A stretch of 64,000 nt of DNA from Azolla caroliniana (GCA_043228905.1 JBHGNT010000008.1:12586001-12650000), one strand, 5' to 3'. Counted from the stretch's first letter, positions 11,833 through 22,632 are shown. The notes: a model not told the origin generated them from the sequence alone. Translations and numbers: made by a program.

Positions 11833-12437
11833 TGATGGAAATAAACGACACTTTCCAAACTTCACCTCTCGGCCACAACCAAGGAAACACACGAATCGTT
11901 GTTGCAGAAAATGGGAAATGCAAAAAGTAAATAAGAGGACACACGATTTAACGTGGAAAACCCTGTACGGGAAAAACCACGGGAGTGCAAGACTCCGAAC
12001 CAAAACTATGCACAGAGAAATATACAATGGCGAGCTGCAAGGCGACGACCTTGAGCTCGTTGTCCTCGCCACAGGCGGTGGAATTACACAGAGGCGTCGA
12101 CCTCTTCCTCTCTCACGCTCTATCTCTCTCACGGCTGCTCTCTCTTCACTCCTCTTGAGTGGAAAAACAGAAAAATGAGTAGCAACATTAAAACTGTTTG
12201 CCCTAAGTCATATTTATACACATATGACTTTCGGGCTATTTACAACTATAGCCTCAAGGGCCCTTGGCAAACATATTCACAGATATGTCCCCGCATCCGG
12301 ATCTCTCTCCGGGTACATTCGTCATCCGGCTCCGAAGCCGGGGTCTTCATCATCCGGTTCCGAAACCGCAACCGGGCTTGTCGTCATTCATCTCCGACAT
12401 CCGACCATCCCATCCGAAAGGGACCGTAATCCCAACA
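11833..12437 (-). repeat. 5' LTR of Copia-C (605 bp)
   Basis: Matches 7131-7718 apart from scattered substitutions and an extra ~17 bp (about 12117-12133). The minus-strand TATA-type box is at 12211-12218. The primer site lies directly left of 11833. Confidence 0.9.
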
Positions 12438-12442
12438 ACACA

Positions 12443-13600
12443 TTGGCGGAGAACGAGACCTGGGACCTGGTTGGTGCACCAAGAGGGGTAAAACCAATCA
12501 GGTGTAGGTGGGTGTACAAGGTCAAGTACAACACCGATGGCTCGGTCAACCGGTACAAGGCTCGGCTAGTGGCAAAGGGCTACGCGCAGAAACACGACAT
12601 CGACTACGATGAGACGTTTGCGCCGGTCGAGAAAATGACGACCGTCCGTGTTTTGCTCGTAGTAGTTGTGGTGAAGGGGTGGCACTTACATCAGGTGGAT
12701 GTAAAGAATGCGTTCCTGCAAGGTGACCTTGAGGAACAGGTGTACATGGTACAGCCCCCCGATTTTCACTCCGGAACAAACTCCTCGGCAGTATGCCGAC
12801 TGAAGAAGTCCCTTTACGGACTGAAGCAAGCCCCGTGTGCCTGGAACGCGAAGATCACGCAACAACTGCGTCGGATGGGCTTTGTCACGTCAAAATCGGA
12901 CTCTTCCCTATTCATCCGGAAAGGTCGACTCGGACCGATTAGTATTTTACTATATGTTGATGACTTGGTCATCACCGGCACCGACCTAGGTGAAATCGAC
13001 CGCGTGAAGCTCCAGCTTGCGGCATCATTCGACATGAAGGATCTGGGGGACCTTCATTACTTCCTCGGGATCGAAGTGATCCGTACCCCCGAAGGCATAT
13101 TGATCAGCCAACGTTATTACGTGCTGAGTATGCTCTTCAAATTCGGGATGGCCGACTGTAAGTCCGTCTTGACTCCTCTGGACAGAACCGTCAAGCTTCG
13201 TCCCGATACGGGAAAGGTATGTGACCCAAGGAGGTTCCGACAAATTGTCGGAAGCGGCATATACTTGACCATCACTCGACCCGACCTCAGTTATCCGGTC
13301 GGAGTGATCAGTCAGTTCATGGCGCGACCTACCGAGGAGCACCTTCAGTGTGCGCAACGCATACTTCGGTATGTCAACGACACTAAGGACCGGGGACTGC
13401 TATATCGGACCGGTGCAGCCGCGCAGTTAGTCGGTTACACCGATGCTGATTGGGCTGGCAACGCCGCCAATCGCCGATCCACGTCCGGATACGCGTTCTC
13501 CCTCGGGAGTGCCGCGATCGCGTGGAGCAGTAAGAACTGTCGAGCACCGAAGCTGAGTACCGAGGAGCGGCTATCGCGACATGCGAAGCCATATGGTTGA
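12443..13600 (+). pseudogene. Copia-B reverse transcriptase and RNase H start
   Basis: The frame starts right after the second copy of the ACACA duplication and continues copia B. It shows TWDLVGAPRGVKP, KARLVAKGYAQKHDIDYDETF, AFLQGDLEEQVYM and the catalytic YVDDLVITG, then RNase H from GYTDADWAGN. Near 13530 about 16 bases present in Q are missing, which shifts the frame, so the last residues (from KNCRAPK on) are not genuine. Confidence 0.85.
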
Positions 13601-13929
13601 AGCGGCTACTTAAGGACCTGCAAGAGGAGGTGTCAGATCTGACGACGATCTACTGCGACAACCTCAGCAGCATCGAACTCGCGAAAAACCCCGTTTTCCA
13701 CGCACGGACCAAGCACATTGAGGTGCACTACCATTTCGTCCGTGAGCGTGTCCTTTCCGGTGAAGTCGAACTTCAGTACGTTCCGACGGATCGGCAAATT
13801 GCCGACATCTTCACCAAGCCTCTTGGTCTGGACAAGTTGCGGCAATTCTCAGGTGCGCTCGGATTGCGTCACCTCGACGTGCCAAACTTGAGGGGGAGAA
13901 CTGTCCCGAACGACCAAGCAAGGCAATAG
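13597..13929 (+). pseudogene. Copia-B RNase H C-terminus
   Basis: After the 16-bp deletion the correct frame resumes: LKRLLKDLQEE, YCDNLSSIELAKNPVFHARTKH and IADIFTKPLG, the standard copia RNase H end. It stops at TAG 13927-13929, where Q has a Gln codon; in Q the frame continues about 100 residues further. Confidence 0.8.
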
Positions 13930-14427
13930 GAAAGGAGCGGAGACCGCGACACCGAGTCGGTTGACTCGGTTGTCGAGTTCGACTTCGGATCGGCTGAAGA
14001 AGCCGAGGGCGGACTCGCGGAAAAGTCCGGAAGCGGACAGAAGGGGAGCAGCCGAAGGAGAGAGCCGAAGCCAACCACACATGGGGAAGATGACGCCATC
14101 AAGGGCGAGAAGACCGAAGACAAGTTGGAGATAGCCAACTCGGACGAGAGCGAATACTGATCGGATGTAGCCGAGTCGGTTCGGATGTTTGATTCAGATA
14201 CGCTGAATCAACCGAGGCCCAAGCGGAAGGAAAGGCAGCAGGAGAAGCGTCAACACCGCAACAGTAGAAGAGATGATAAGGGCCACATGAGTAGACAAGC
14301 CGACCAGAAGGGTCGAAGCACGCGGAGTCGAACAGGTCGAGGAGCGTGAGCGAGGCGTGAAGCCAGGAGGAACCGGAGCTGTGAGCCCGAAGATCCCGAA
14401 GAGCCTCAAGTTGAGCTTGAGGGGGAG
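13930..14427 (+). other. Copia-B block between RNase H and 3' LTR
   Basis: This 500-bp block is the decayed counterpart of the C-terminal tail open in Q (37192-37520, minus). It encodes acidic and basic runs of unknown function and is interrupted here by stops. The tract TTGAGGGGGAG occurs twice, at about 13888-13898 inside the tail and at 14417-14427 next to the LTR. Only the second is in PPT position. Confidence 0.6.
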
Positions 14428-14871
14428 TGTTGAGAGACAAGCTTAACATCGGCCGGATTGGCTGAAGAAGCCGAGGACCAGATCGGTTAGGCCAAATGCG
14501 TAAACTAGTACGCAGACTGGTGCGTATGTAGGGCCGGATCGGTGCGTAAACCGAGAGGCCATTTGGAAAGATATTCCGTGAGGAATATATTTGGGAGTTA
14601 GTGTAGGAGCTCTTAATGAGCATTGAAGTACTGTCAGTACTTCTGTCAGTCCTTCTAGGACTTGTATAAAAGTGTTCATTGAACACACAAATGTATAGAG
14701 TGGTGAATAGAGATTGAATATTTTTTGTTGAATATAGTTCGTGTGTTTTCTCTCTCTCTCACTCTCTCTGTCTCTCCCGCGTATACTGCGTAAGCTCAAG
14801 CTCTCCATTAAACCTGAGTTTTATTCCTTCTGTTCGGTCTTCACACTTGCTTCCGCATGTTACTTTTTACA
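14428..14871 (+). repeat. 3' LTR of Copia-B (444 bp)
   Basis: TGTTGAGAGACAAGC...TTTTTACA. It matches the LTRs of Q in reverse orientation. TATAAAA at 14665-14671 is a likely TATA box. The PPT GAGGGGGAG abuts it. Confidence 0.88.
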
Positions 14872-14907
14872 TGTTTGAAAGACCAATATGGCCTTCCCAA
14901 CTGCAAA

Positions 14908-15848
14908 TCATTTCTCCCATGTGCCCCAATGTCGATCCACGCATGCTTTACACCATTGCTGCACCTTCTCGAGTATGGCCATACTATGGACCTGAGCCTC
15001 GCCTAATTTGAGAAGTTGTTGTATCCATATTTGCTCGGACTTGCCTTCTGACAGTTGATCTCGTACTTGAATTCTTAAACTGGGCACTTGGAATTCGATG
15101 AGCATTATGGCTTCTAACCCAAACGCTAGCCGGAAGGGTGTGTACTGTATGCTAGTTTTGTAACTCGTCCGATATGCCCACAAAGCGCTGTGCAGCTTGG
15201 TATCCCAGTCTGTTCTATTCTCATTCACGATCTTTTTAATTATGGTCTGTAATGTCTTGTTCCCATTCACATGCGGGTAATATGGCGTGCTCTTCTTATG
15301 CACTACGGCGTAATGGTGAGTTAGCTTGTAGGTGATCAGATTCAGAAAGTGGCTCCCTTGATCACTGATAAGCTCGATTGGGCAACCAAAACGACACCAA
15401 ATGTATTCGTAAAGAAAATTTCCCGTGGATGCCGCCATATTATCCCATAATGATTTTGCTTCTACCCACTTAGTGCAGTAATCCGTGGCTACGAGAATGT
15501 ACTTATTGCCGGTCCGTGCTGCTGTCGGCGTAAAGGGTCCGACAAAATCCAGACCCCATTTCTGGAATGGATCCAGCGGAAGAACCGGTTGGTGTGGCAT
15601 CCTTACGAGCTCCGTAGGTTGCCCCAACCATTGACATAGATCACACTGTCTATAGTATTGATACGCGTCATTTTGCGTAGTTGGCCACCATAGACTTGCT
15701 TGCCATATTTTTCGGGCCGTAACATCGCCCGCGTAATGTCCCCCGGCCGTACCGCAGTGAGCTTCGCGCAGAACGGCTTCCTTTTCATCATGGCGTATCC
15801 AGCGTCACTAGATCCCATCGCTGCCTTTGTGGTAAAGTACTCCTTCAA
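14908..15848 (-). pseudogene. Gypsy-D integrase
   Basis: The right part (15848-15603) holds the zinc-finger region with a HCGT...HYAGD block and the C-C pair CDLC. An in-frame stop lies just before MGQPTELV. The core (15627-14908) has WGLDFVGPFTPTA (first Asp) and ELISDQGSHF (second Asp). At the third site the normal NGxxE reads NGNKT, so the catalytic Glu is missing. It ends next to the copia B LTR. Confidence 0.75.
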
Positions 15849-16572
15849 CTAGACAAAAGTTACGACTGCAGACAACCAATCGTTTCTTTTCATTCGTCCT
15901 TAGCTGCGGAAGTGGCAGTCCCATGGTCAGAAAGTACGTTATTTCCACCAGCCAACGATTCAGAAAATTCTTTTTTGCTTATGACGCCATAGTCATGATC
16001 CTTAGAATGTCAGCGTTAGGAAAGTTGTCATCGTCCCTCACCGCATTATCTCCATTATCCACTTTGCTTAAGAAATCAGCTACGGCATGCCTCGTGCCTG
16101 GCCGATGCTGTATTGCGAAATCGAACTCCTGGAGCAGCAACATCCATTTGGCCAACTTCCCTGTCAGTGCCTGTTTCTCAACTAGATACAATAACACCGC
16201 GTGATCTACGTGAAACGTAAATTTGTGCCCTAGCAGATAATGCCGGAATTTGTTGATGCTATATATCATCCCCAAGGCTTCAAACTCGGTTGTGGAGTAG
16301 TTCCTCTCGGCAGTTGATAACTTACGATTGGCATAATAGACCGGTTTGTACCAATTCGGCTCTGTGAGTTGCATTAATGCGTTGCCTATTGCTATATCCG
16401 AGGCATCCACAAAGACGTGAAAGGTTTAGCCCAATCTAGTGGTTGTACTACCGGTTCTTGGGTTAACATTATCTTGAGTGCTTTTTAAGCTTTCTCTTCT
16501 ATTGCTGTCCACTTGAAGGGCATTCGATGTACGACGGTGTGTAATGCGGTCGCAAAATCTGCCAAGTACCGT
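15849..16572 (-). pseudogene. Gypsy-D RNase H and connection domain
   Basis: 16410-15979 encodes VDASDIAIGNALMQ, YANRKLSTAERNYSTTEFEALG and RHYLLGHKFTFHVDH, the gypsy RNase H, ending in AVADFLSKVDN. Upstream (16572-16411) the frame continues the reverse-transcriptase thumb/connection (RYLADFATALHTVVHRMPFKW) with one TAA. Stop and frame changes show decay. Confidence 0.75.
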
Positions 16573-17303
16573 TGTCGTAGTGTATTTTGTACACTACGTG
16601 AAAAACGTATATAGTATTAGATTCAATAAAAAATGAAGAAATAGAAGAAAATAGCAAAATAAATGGAACATGCATAGGGCAAGATTCGAACCTTGCACCT
16701 CCATGTTAATAATGTAATGTCTTACCATTACACTAGCATTTCATTAGTGTTAAAACATAGATGTCCCACATAGAAAGGTAAATTCACGCTAGGATAAACA
16801 TTAGAAAAACGCATAACAAAAGAAAAAGCTACACATACACATCTAGCGTGCATGATAAAAAACGCACAAGTTAGAAAAAGCATGATCACTTTAGATAAAG
16901 CATATAGTCTATCTATAGGAAAAGCATGGGGTCTATAGTTAGAGAAAAAAGCATGGATTACTAAGACTTCCTCATCACTACATAAGGATGGGGAGCACAA
17001 TGTAATTGTGTGTGAAAAATATTTGGAAACTGGATATGTTTCTAAAAAACACCAATTAATAAACTATACTCGTGGGATTCACGAGAATTCTATATCATTC
17101 TCTTTCAACCGAAGTTTATATTCTCATATCTAAATATTGATTAATCGAATACAATACACTCGTGGGATTCATGAAATTTCTATCTCTCTTTCTAATAATC
17201 TATCCATTACTAGCCTCATCTCATATTCTTCTTTCTCCTAGTCCAAAACCCCAGTGGTTCCCACCCGACTCACGCAAACGATCCGGAGCCGAAAGGCACG
17301 ACA
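16573..17303 (+). repeat. 5' LTR of element E (731 bp)
   Basis: TGTCGTAGTG...GGCACGACA. Near-identical to 19366-20096. Six-base terminal inverted repeats TGTCGT/ACGACA resemble those of A, G and R. Confidence 0.92.
16678..16738 (-). other. tRNA-like segment in E 5' LTR
   Basis: Minus strand: A-box TAGTGTAATGG (16725-16735) and B-box GGTTCGAATCT (16682-16692), with a possible T-arm stem GCAAG/CTTGC. Confidence 0.55.
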
Positions 17304-17306
17304 CAG

Positions 17307-17324
17307 TTGGTGAACCCGACGTGA
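17307..17324 (+). promoter_or_regulatory. Primer-binding site of element E
   Basis: TTGGTGAACCCGACGTGA lies 3 bases after the LTR. It pairs in principle with a tRNA 3' end; I cannot name the tRNA. Z has nearly the same site at 62307, supporting shared replication machinery. Confidence 0.65.
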
Positions 17325-17341
17325 AGACGGGTGGCAAGGAG

Positions 17342-18631
17342 ATGGAGAATCAACAAGAGGCGATGAACATGATGATGATAATGTTTGAGCGGATGCAACA
17401 AGAACAACGTGCGATGTCGGAGATGAAGGCGGCAGTAGAGCGGCTTCTGCGACGAAACGGGGAATTCAACGGTAAGGGTGTGTCACGCTACCTACGTGAA
17501 TATAAGGCGGAGATGATGCAATATCGGATACCGGAAGGATTGCAAGTGATATCCTTTAGTCGGGTGGCCTCGGACGAACTACAAGAGAGAATCCACAAGA
17601 TACAACAACAAAACTCGACATGGGAGTCCTTTGAAGAAGCTTTACGGGAGGCATATGACTATGAGAGATGGACGGGACGAGATCGACGAGAATTCGACGA
17701 ATGGGTGGCGTCGGAGAAGACTCACCGAAGTGCAACGCAAGCGTTCCTAGAGTTCGAGCATCGTTTTGCTCGACTCTCGGAGCAGGAACGAAGATTGGTG
17801 GGAGAAGATAAAGTCTTAATGTTCGTAAGATCGATCGATCGGAAAGAAAGGATGGACATTGGGATCGAACTCGAAGATGATGACGGTGCGAACGGCCTTA
17901 CCGAGGATTGGGCCAAAGTCGAAAGGGTATGCCGAAGACATGATGAAAGGAAGCTGAGAATCTCGTCAACAACGACATGGCCCATGAAGGATGGTCGATT
18001 GAGGAAAAACGATGAAGCCAATATGAAGGCCGAAATACAACATGATGGTACCACGGCAGAAAGAGTGGAACAAGACACCCACTCGTCTTGTGAAAGAACG
18101 ATGGCGAAGGATAAGGCCGATAATTCAAGTGTAGAAGGAAATTTCGGGATACAAGTGCCCGAGACATCGGGTCAAAAAGGGGTAAGCATAATAGATGTTT
18201 GCATAATTGATGCAGATAAAGAGTGTGAAGCGGATGTGATTAAGGAGGTAGCCACAAAAGACGAAATTGAATCGGAGGTGGCTATGGACGAATCAATGGC
18301 GGATTGCCATATCGAGACTTCCCCACCACTGATTCCAGAGACTCCGGCGGTTGCGATCGAAAGGCAACGTGAGACCGAAGAGACGGAAGGTGGCGGAGAG
18401 AAAACGAATGTCGAAGCCGACGAATACGATGAAGAGATAGCCGAGAAGAATGCTAAGGGTGAAACTACGAAAGAAGGTAATACCGAGGATTCATGCCAAC
18501 AATATCTAGAGACTTCGGCGGTTGTGTCCGAGAACCAACGTGAGACCGGAGAGACGGGAGATGGCGGCGAGGAAGGTAAAGTCGGAAGTCGGTTCGGATG
18601 GAAAAATGATCCATCCGAAATTCCAATCTAA
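17342..18631 (+). CDS. gag: Element E gag protein
   Basis: I chose ATG 17342 because it is the first after the primer site; the frame open from 17162 only adds LTR sequence. Residues about 35-210 match the Z gag in order: GEFNGKGVSRYLREYKAEM against GMFDGTNISKYVNIYYDEM, LQERIHKIQ against LRDRIHEIQ, FEEALREAYDYE against FKEALVSEYARE, and LTEDWAKV against ISADWNEV. A Met/Gln-rich start precedes this and an acidic Glu-rich tail follows. No zinc knuckle is visible. It ends at TAA 18629-18631. I infer a structural protein able to form particles with polymerase supplied by a relative. Confidence 0.8.
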   Translation: MENQQEAMNMMMIMFERMQQEQRAMSEMKAAVERLLRRNGEFNGKGVSRYLREYKAEMMQYRIPEGLQVISFSRVASDELQERIHKIQQQNSTWESFEEALREAYDYERWTGRDRREFDEWVASEKTHRSATQAFLEFEHRFARLSEQERRLVGEDKVLMFVRSIDRKERMDIGIELEDDDGANGLTEDWAKVERVCRRHDERKLRISSTTTWPMKDGRLRKNDEANMKAEIQHDGTTAERVEQDTHSSCERTMAKDKADNSSVEGNFGIQVPETSGQKGVSIIDVCIIDADKECEADVIKEVATKDEIESEVAMDESMADCHIETSPPLIPETPAVAIERQRETEETEGGGEKTNVEADEYDEEIAEKNAKGETTKEGNTEDSCQQYLETSAVVSENQRETGETGDGGEEGKVGSRFGWKNDPSEIPI

Positions 18632-19364
18632 AAGAAAGTGCGACAATGCGGAGGTCGGGTCTACGACGGGAGAAGCGCGTAATACAGAGCACGCTCTACG
18701 GCGAATAAAGAAACGCGTGTTATGGCGAATAAAGAAGCACGCGCTATGGCGAGAAAAGAAGCATGCATTACAACCACACGAGGACCGAACAACGAGTACA
18801 TATCGGAGGACCTACGTGGCGAACAACGGAAAGAAGTGCCGAAAGTCGAACCGGACAAGGCAGGTGAAAACGAAGAAAAGAAAGCAAATCCGGATGAAAA
18901 GAAAAGAAAAGAAACCGACCCGAAAGAGCACTGAATCGGTAAAAACCGATCAACCGAGTCCGGATCGACCGAATACAAATCGGAAAGGAAGCCGAACTAA
19001 ACGAAAGACGATCCGACGAGACCGAATCGGAAGTAAGCTAATCCGACTAAACCGAAAATCCGAAAAGAAGTCGAGATTGATGAAGAAAAGAAAGAGGGCA
19101 AAAAAAGATACTACCGCGGATGACAAGGACCAAGCGGGCCATGCAAAAAGCGAACGAAGACTATGGTGGATCGGATGTCGACAATGGTTCGGGTGGAAAG
19201 AATGGATGTGCTCCAAATGGAGAGACAAAGTCAACATAACAAGAGAAGTCGAGGGTACTACGAGCCGGCAACGAAACCAATCGGGTAGAGACTGGACGGA
19301 GGAGACTAACAAACACCAACAACTTCGGCACATACCAGAGGATGTGCGGGTTTGGAGGGGGTGA
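18522..19364 (+). CDS. Element E second frame, very basic, doubtful
   Basis: An open frame overlaps the end of gag and runs to the purine tract. The product would be extremely rich in Lys and Arg. Three imperfect repeats of about 24 bp (18695-18765, GCGAATAAAGAA type) give RIKKxxLW repeats. No known domain is recognised. Overlap with gag and ending in the PPT argue that it may be non-coding packaging sequence. Confidence 0.25.
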   Translation: MCPRTNVRPERREMAARKVKSEVGSDGKMIHPKFQSKRKCDNAEVGSTTGEARNTEHALRRIKKRVLWRIKKHALWREKKHALQPHEDRTTSTYRRTYVANNGKKCRKSNRTRQVKTKKRKQIRMKRKEKKPTRKSTESVKTDQPSPDRPNTNRKGSRTKRKTIRRDRIGSKLIRLNRKSEKKSRLMKKRKRAKKDTTADDKDQAGHAKSERRLWWIGCRQWFGWKEWMCSKWRDKVNITREVEGTTSRQRNQSGRDWTEETNKHQQLRHIPEDVRVWRG

Positions 19365-19365
19365 G

Positions 19366-20096
19366 TGTCGTAGTGTATTTTGTACACTACGTGAAAAACG
19401 TATATAGTATTAGATTCAATAAAAAATGAAGAAATAGAAGAAAATAGCAAAATAAATGGAACATGCATAGGGCAAGATTCGAACCTTGCACCTCCATGTT
19501 AATAATGTAATGTCTTACCATTACACTAGCATTTCATTAGTGTTAAAACATAGATGTCCCACATAGAAAGGTAAATTCACGCTAGGATAAACATTAGAAA
19601 AACGCATAACAAAAGAAAAAGCTACACATACACATCTAGCGTGCATGATAAAAAACGCACAAGTTAGAAAAAGCATGATCACTTTAGATAAAGCATATAG
19701 TCTATCTATAGGAAAAGCATGGGGTCTATAGTTAGAGAAAAAAGCATGGATTACTAAGACTTCCTCATCACTACATAAGGATGGGGAGCACAATGTAATT
19801 GTGTGTGAAAAATATTTGGAAACTGGATATGTTTCTAAAAAACACCAATTAATAAACTATACTCGTGGGATTCACGAGAATTCTATATCATTCTCTTTCA
19901 ACCGAAGTTTATATTCTCATATCTAAATATTGATTAATCGAATACAATACACTCGTGGGATTCACGAAATTTCTATCTCTCTTTCTAATAATCTATCCAT
20001 TACTAGCCTCATCTCATATTCTTCTTTCTCCTAGTCCAAAACCCCAGTGGTTCCCACCCGACTCACGCAAACGATCCGGAGCCGAAAGGCACGACA
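19366..20096 (+). repeat. 3' LTR of element E (731 bp)
   Basis: Same sequence as the 5' LTR but for at least one base. It includes the same minus-strand tRNA-like segment at 19471-19531 (B-box 19475-19485, A-box 19518-19528). Confidence 0.92.
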
Positions 20097-20945
20097 CCGT
20101 AAAATGGGGCTATGCTAGCGTATTTGACCTAGGATGCGGCTGAGGGCTTTGACATTAGTCAGAGTCTTTGCTTCAATGATCGCTGTGATTTTTTTTGGAT
20201 CCATCGCTATCCCTAACTTGCTTACGATGTGTCCGAGAAGTGCCTCACTGGTGACACCGAATGCACATCTGGACGGATTAAGGCTAAGGCGTGACATACG
20301 GTAGTGCTCCAAACAAACTCGGAGATGGCCCAAATGTTCGCCTCATGTTCCATATACCACGAAATCGTCGAGGAAGACTTGCATAAAGGCGGGTATGTAC
20401 TCCCCAAAAATCTCCGTAATTGTTCGCTGGAAAGTCACAGGCGCTGTTCTTAGCCCAAACATTATGACCATAGCGACAAAAACACCCCAATTCGTGACGA
20501 ACACAGTCTTCTCCTGGTCATCAGGGTGCATGCGTACCTGATTGTATCCGTTAAAACCATCTAGAAAACTACAAATGTCATGGCCTGCAACCGTGTCTAG
20601 TATGCTATCTGTGAAGGGTAAGGGGAACGCGTCCGTAATCGTCACGACGTTAAGCTTACGATAATCCCCGCAAACGCGGATTTTACCATTTTTCTTTGGT
20701 ACCATGACTATCGGGCTCAGCCACGTGGCTTGCTTCACTGGCCGGATAAACCTTGCTTTTAGAAGTTTGTCAATTTCTTCTTTTACGCGAACCACGTAAT
20801 TCAGGTTCATTCGATAGCGGCGTTGTTGCACCGGTTTCGCGTCAGTGGACAAGTTGATCTTGTGCTGATAAAATTTTGGATCCAACCCCTGCATGTCCTC
20901 ATGTGACCATGCAAAAACATCCTTATATTCCTTGAGCAAGTCTAT
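20097..20945 (-). pseudogene. Gypsy-D reverse transcriptase
   Basis: The frame at 20939-20343 starts LKEYKDVFAWSHEDMQGLDP. It shows the fingers (RFIRPVKQATWLSPIVMVPKK and RVCGDYRKLN), palm and catalytic FLDDFVVYG, with IMFGLRTAPVTFQ in place of the usual LPFGLxNAPxTFQ. After TGA at 20343 it continues to 20097 with LNPSRCAFGVTSEALLGHIVSK in a changed frame. It meets element E at 20096. Confidence 0.8.
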
Positions 20946-21915
20946 ATTATTGTCTTCTCACTTGGGATCATGTCCTTCGCAATTGAAAGTAGTCGAGGTT
21001 CCAATATTGACTTCTTCTAATGCCGAAGCAGTGGCTCGCCGCGAGATTTCTATCTCTCTCTCGAACGTTGCGTGTGCTCTACCTAACTCCATTAGCGACT
21101 CTGGGTTCGGTTCGTATTCAACTTCCTGAAGCGTATTAGTTGGGGCGTATCCCGCAACAGTTTCTATTACGTCAATTTCAAATAATGGAACAATCCACAG
21201 GTGATCCTCTAGGTACGCCTCAAGCTCTATATCATCTACTCCTTCCAACATATTTATATCTTCAGCGTATAATGGCGTTATGCCCTGGTTGGTGCCACCG
21301 TTTCCTAAGTGGGCACGCAAACTTTGCTTCGGCCTCACCGGAAGCTGATCCAATTATGCGGCATATTCTGTTTGATGTTGGCTGAATGTAGCCAAGGTCT
21401 ACCGAGCAATATTGGGTATGCTCCCGGAGCGTCTACTACGAGCACTACCGCAGAGATGTCGAAGTGATGGCTGCCAACGACAATGCCTAATTTCCGGATT
21501 AACCCTAGGGGTCTGACAGCGGGTGTCCACCATGCGGAACGAGGAAAGGGCATGCTTCCCAACTGTAATTCCTAGTCGTGCGCATGTATTTGTACTGATG
21601 ACATTAACACCGGACCCCCCCATCAATGATACATCCTGAGATTTCCTGACCTTGCAGTACCAACTTAATGGCTGGATTGTGATGATCTACGACTATTGGT
21701 CTAGTACTAGACTCTGCAAAATTTGCCGAGACCTTTGAGTCGGTTATGCCCCTTATGCGATTTTCCACGACCTGCCGGAATCGTGGCACCAATCGGGAAA
21801 GCTTCTCCATGGTCATGGTTATCTCACAGTCCGCCAATGCTTGCCATATGGTATCCGGCGATGATGTGTTTTCTTTCATCAACAAGTTGACGTTTGCGGA
21901 CTCCTGCTTCATACG
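20946..21915 (-). pseudogene. Gypsy-D protease and linker
   Basis: The 21912-21604 frame ends ISGCIIDGG and continues in another frame with GSGVNVISTNTCARLGI; together these mark an aspartic protease active site interrupted by a small frameshift near 21615. Downstream, ILLGRPWLHSANIKQN fits the protease C-terminal LLGRPWL block. 21353-20958 is a low-complexity linker before the reverse transcriptase. Part of this region (21333-21538) is copied at 24324-24522. Confidence 0.65.
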
Positions 21916-22343
21916 CTACGCGTTTGCCGCATTTGCTTCTTCTACCCAAGCCTGGGCTGCCTTGCGTATCTCATCTTGTTCTGCCAAGTCTGCATTCTTC
22001 GCATGTTGCCGTGTCGTGACTTGTTGGACTTCTACCGTGATGGTATTCACGGCTGCCTCCTTTCCTTTTCGACGTGGACATTGTGTCGTGTAATGACCGG
22101 GTTGTTGACACATGAAACAGAGTACGCTGGAGTCACCTCTTTCTACTACCGGAGGTGTATTAGTTTCTGCCGGTACTGCTTGTTCGTCTCGGTTATGCTG
22201 AAATCTCTTGTTATTCCAGGGTTGTTGACGGTATTCTTGGCGTGGCTCTTGACGTTGTCGGGGTAGTTGTGGTTCGTGCGGCAAAGTCGCAGGGACTAAG
22301 GTTAAGGGGAGTTGAAGGAACTTTTATAAGGCTTGCGCACAAA
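21916..22343 (-). pseudogene. Gypsy-D gag C-terminus with zinc knuckle
   Basis: Gln/Arg-rich stretch, then CFMCQQPGHYTTQC (C-x2-C-x4-H-x4-C), a nucleocapsid knuckle, and a helical Ala/Glu-rich tail. It is separated from the rest of gag by the LTR-like insertion F. Confidence 0.75.
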
Positions 22344-22569
22344 TGTTAGGAAGATTAAGGATATGAAGAATAAGAGTTTAAAGTAATATGTGTGAGAGAG
22401 AGACTAGTATAGATAAAAGATAGAGACAATGTATGATTCAAGAAGCAAGATAGAGACAAAGTATGATTTAAGACAAAAAAGTATATGATATGAACATGAT
22501 GTATATTACAAATACAAGATTTTACCAACTTTACAATGCTTGGTAGCAAGATGAACCCTTTCTCTACCG

Positions 22570-22632
22570 ACCCTTGATTCGAACTCTTGACTCCAATTTG
22601 GAAACACAAGCCTCTTCACCAACAAGCTAACT
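22570..22632 (-). other. tRNA-like segment F3
   Basis: Minus strand: TTAGCTTGTTGG near 22619-22630 and AGTTCGAATCA at 22575-22585. It is in the sense of the LTR. Confidence 0.45.

Larger units (their letters stand above)
7131..12437 (-). mobile_element. Copia-C, nearly complete Ty1/copia element
   Basis: This 5.3-kb minus-strand element has LTRs at 7131-7718 and 11833-12437. Its primer site TGGTATCAGAGC lies next to the right LTR, and a purine tract (AAGTGAAGGGGGAG on the minus strand) lies next to the left LTR. The flanks are duplicated exactly: ACACA at 7126-7130 and 12438-12442. Only two TGA stops break gag-pol. The LTRs are almost the same apart from an indel of about 17 bp near 12117-12133, so insertion was recent. 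U (56579-57027) and copia I are relatives. Confidence 0.93.
4434..14871 (+). mobile_element. Copia-B, Ty1/copia retrotransposon split by A and C
   Basis: Visible order: gag, protease, integrase, (copia C inserted), reverse transcriptase, RNase H, a downstream block, 3' LTR 14428-14871. It lacks its 5' LTR and gag start, which lie left of Gypsy-A outside the window. Copia Q is a second copy of this family and shows the complete arrangement. B sits in the integrase 3' end of gypsy D, because D coding sequence starts again at 14872-14908. Several stops and one deletion make it inactive. Confidence 0.85.
16573..20096 (+). mobile_element. Element E, gag-only non-autonomous LTR retrotransposon
   Basis: 3524 bp with LTRs of 731 bp each at both ends, which differ at one base that I noticed (17170 region T, 19967 region C). 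It has a primer site at 17307-17324 and a purine tract (TTTGGAGGGGGTGAG) just before the 3' LTR. The flanks repeat CCGT (16569-16572 and 20097-20100; the terminal A of the LTR could make it ACCGT). The 2-kb interior has a gag gene and a second basic frame, with no reverse transcriptase, RNase H or integrase motif on either strand. The layout fits the TR-GAG class of non-autonomous elements. Confidence 0.88.
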
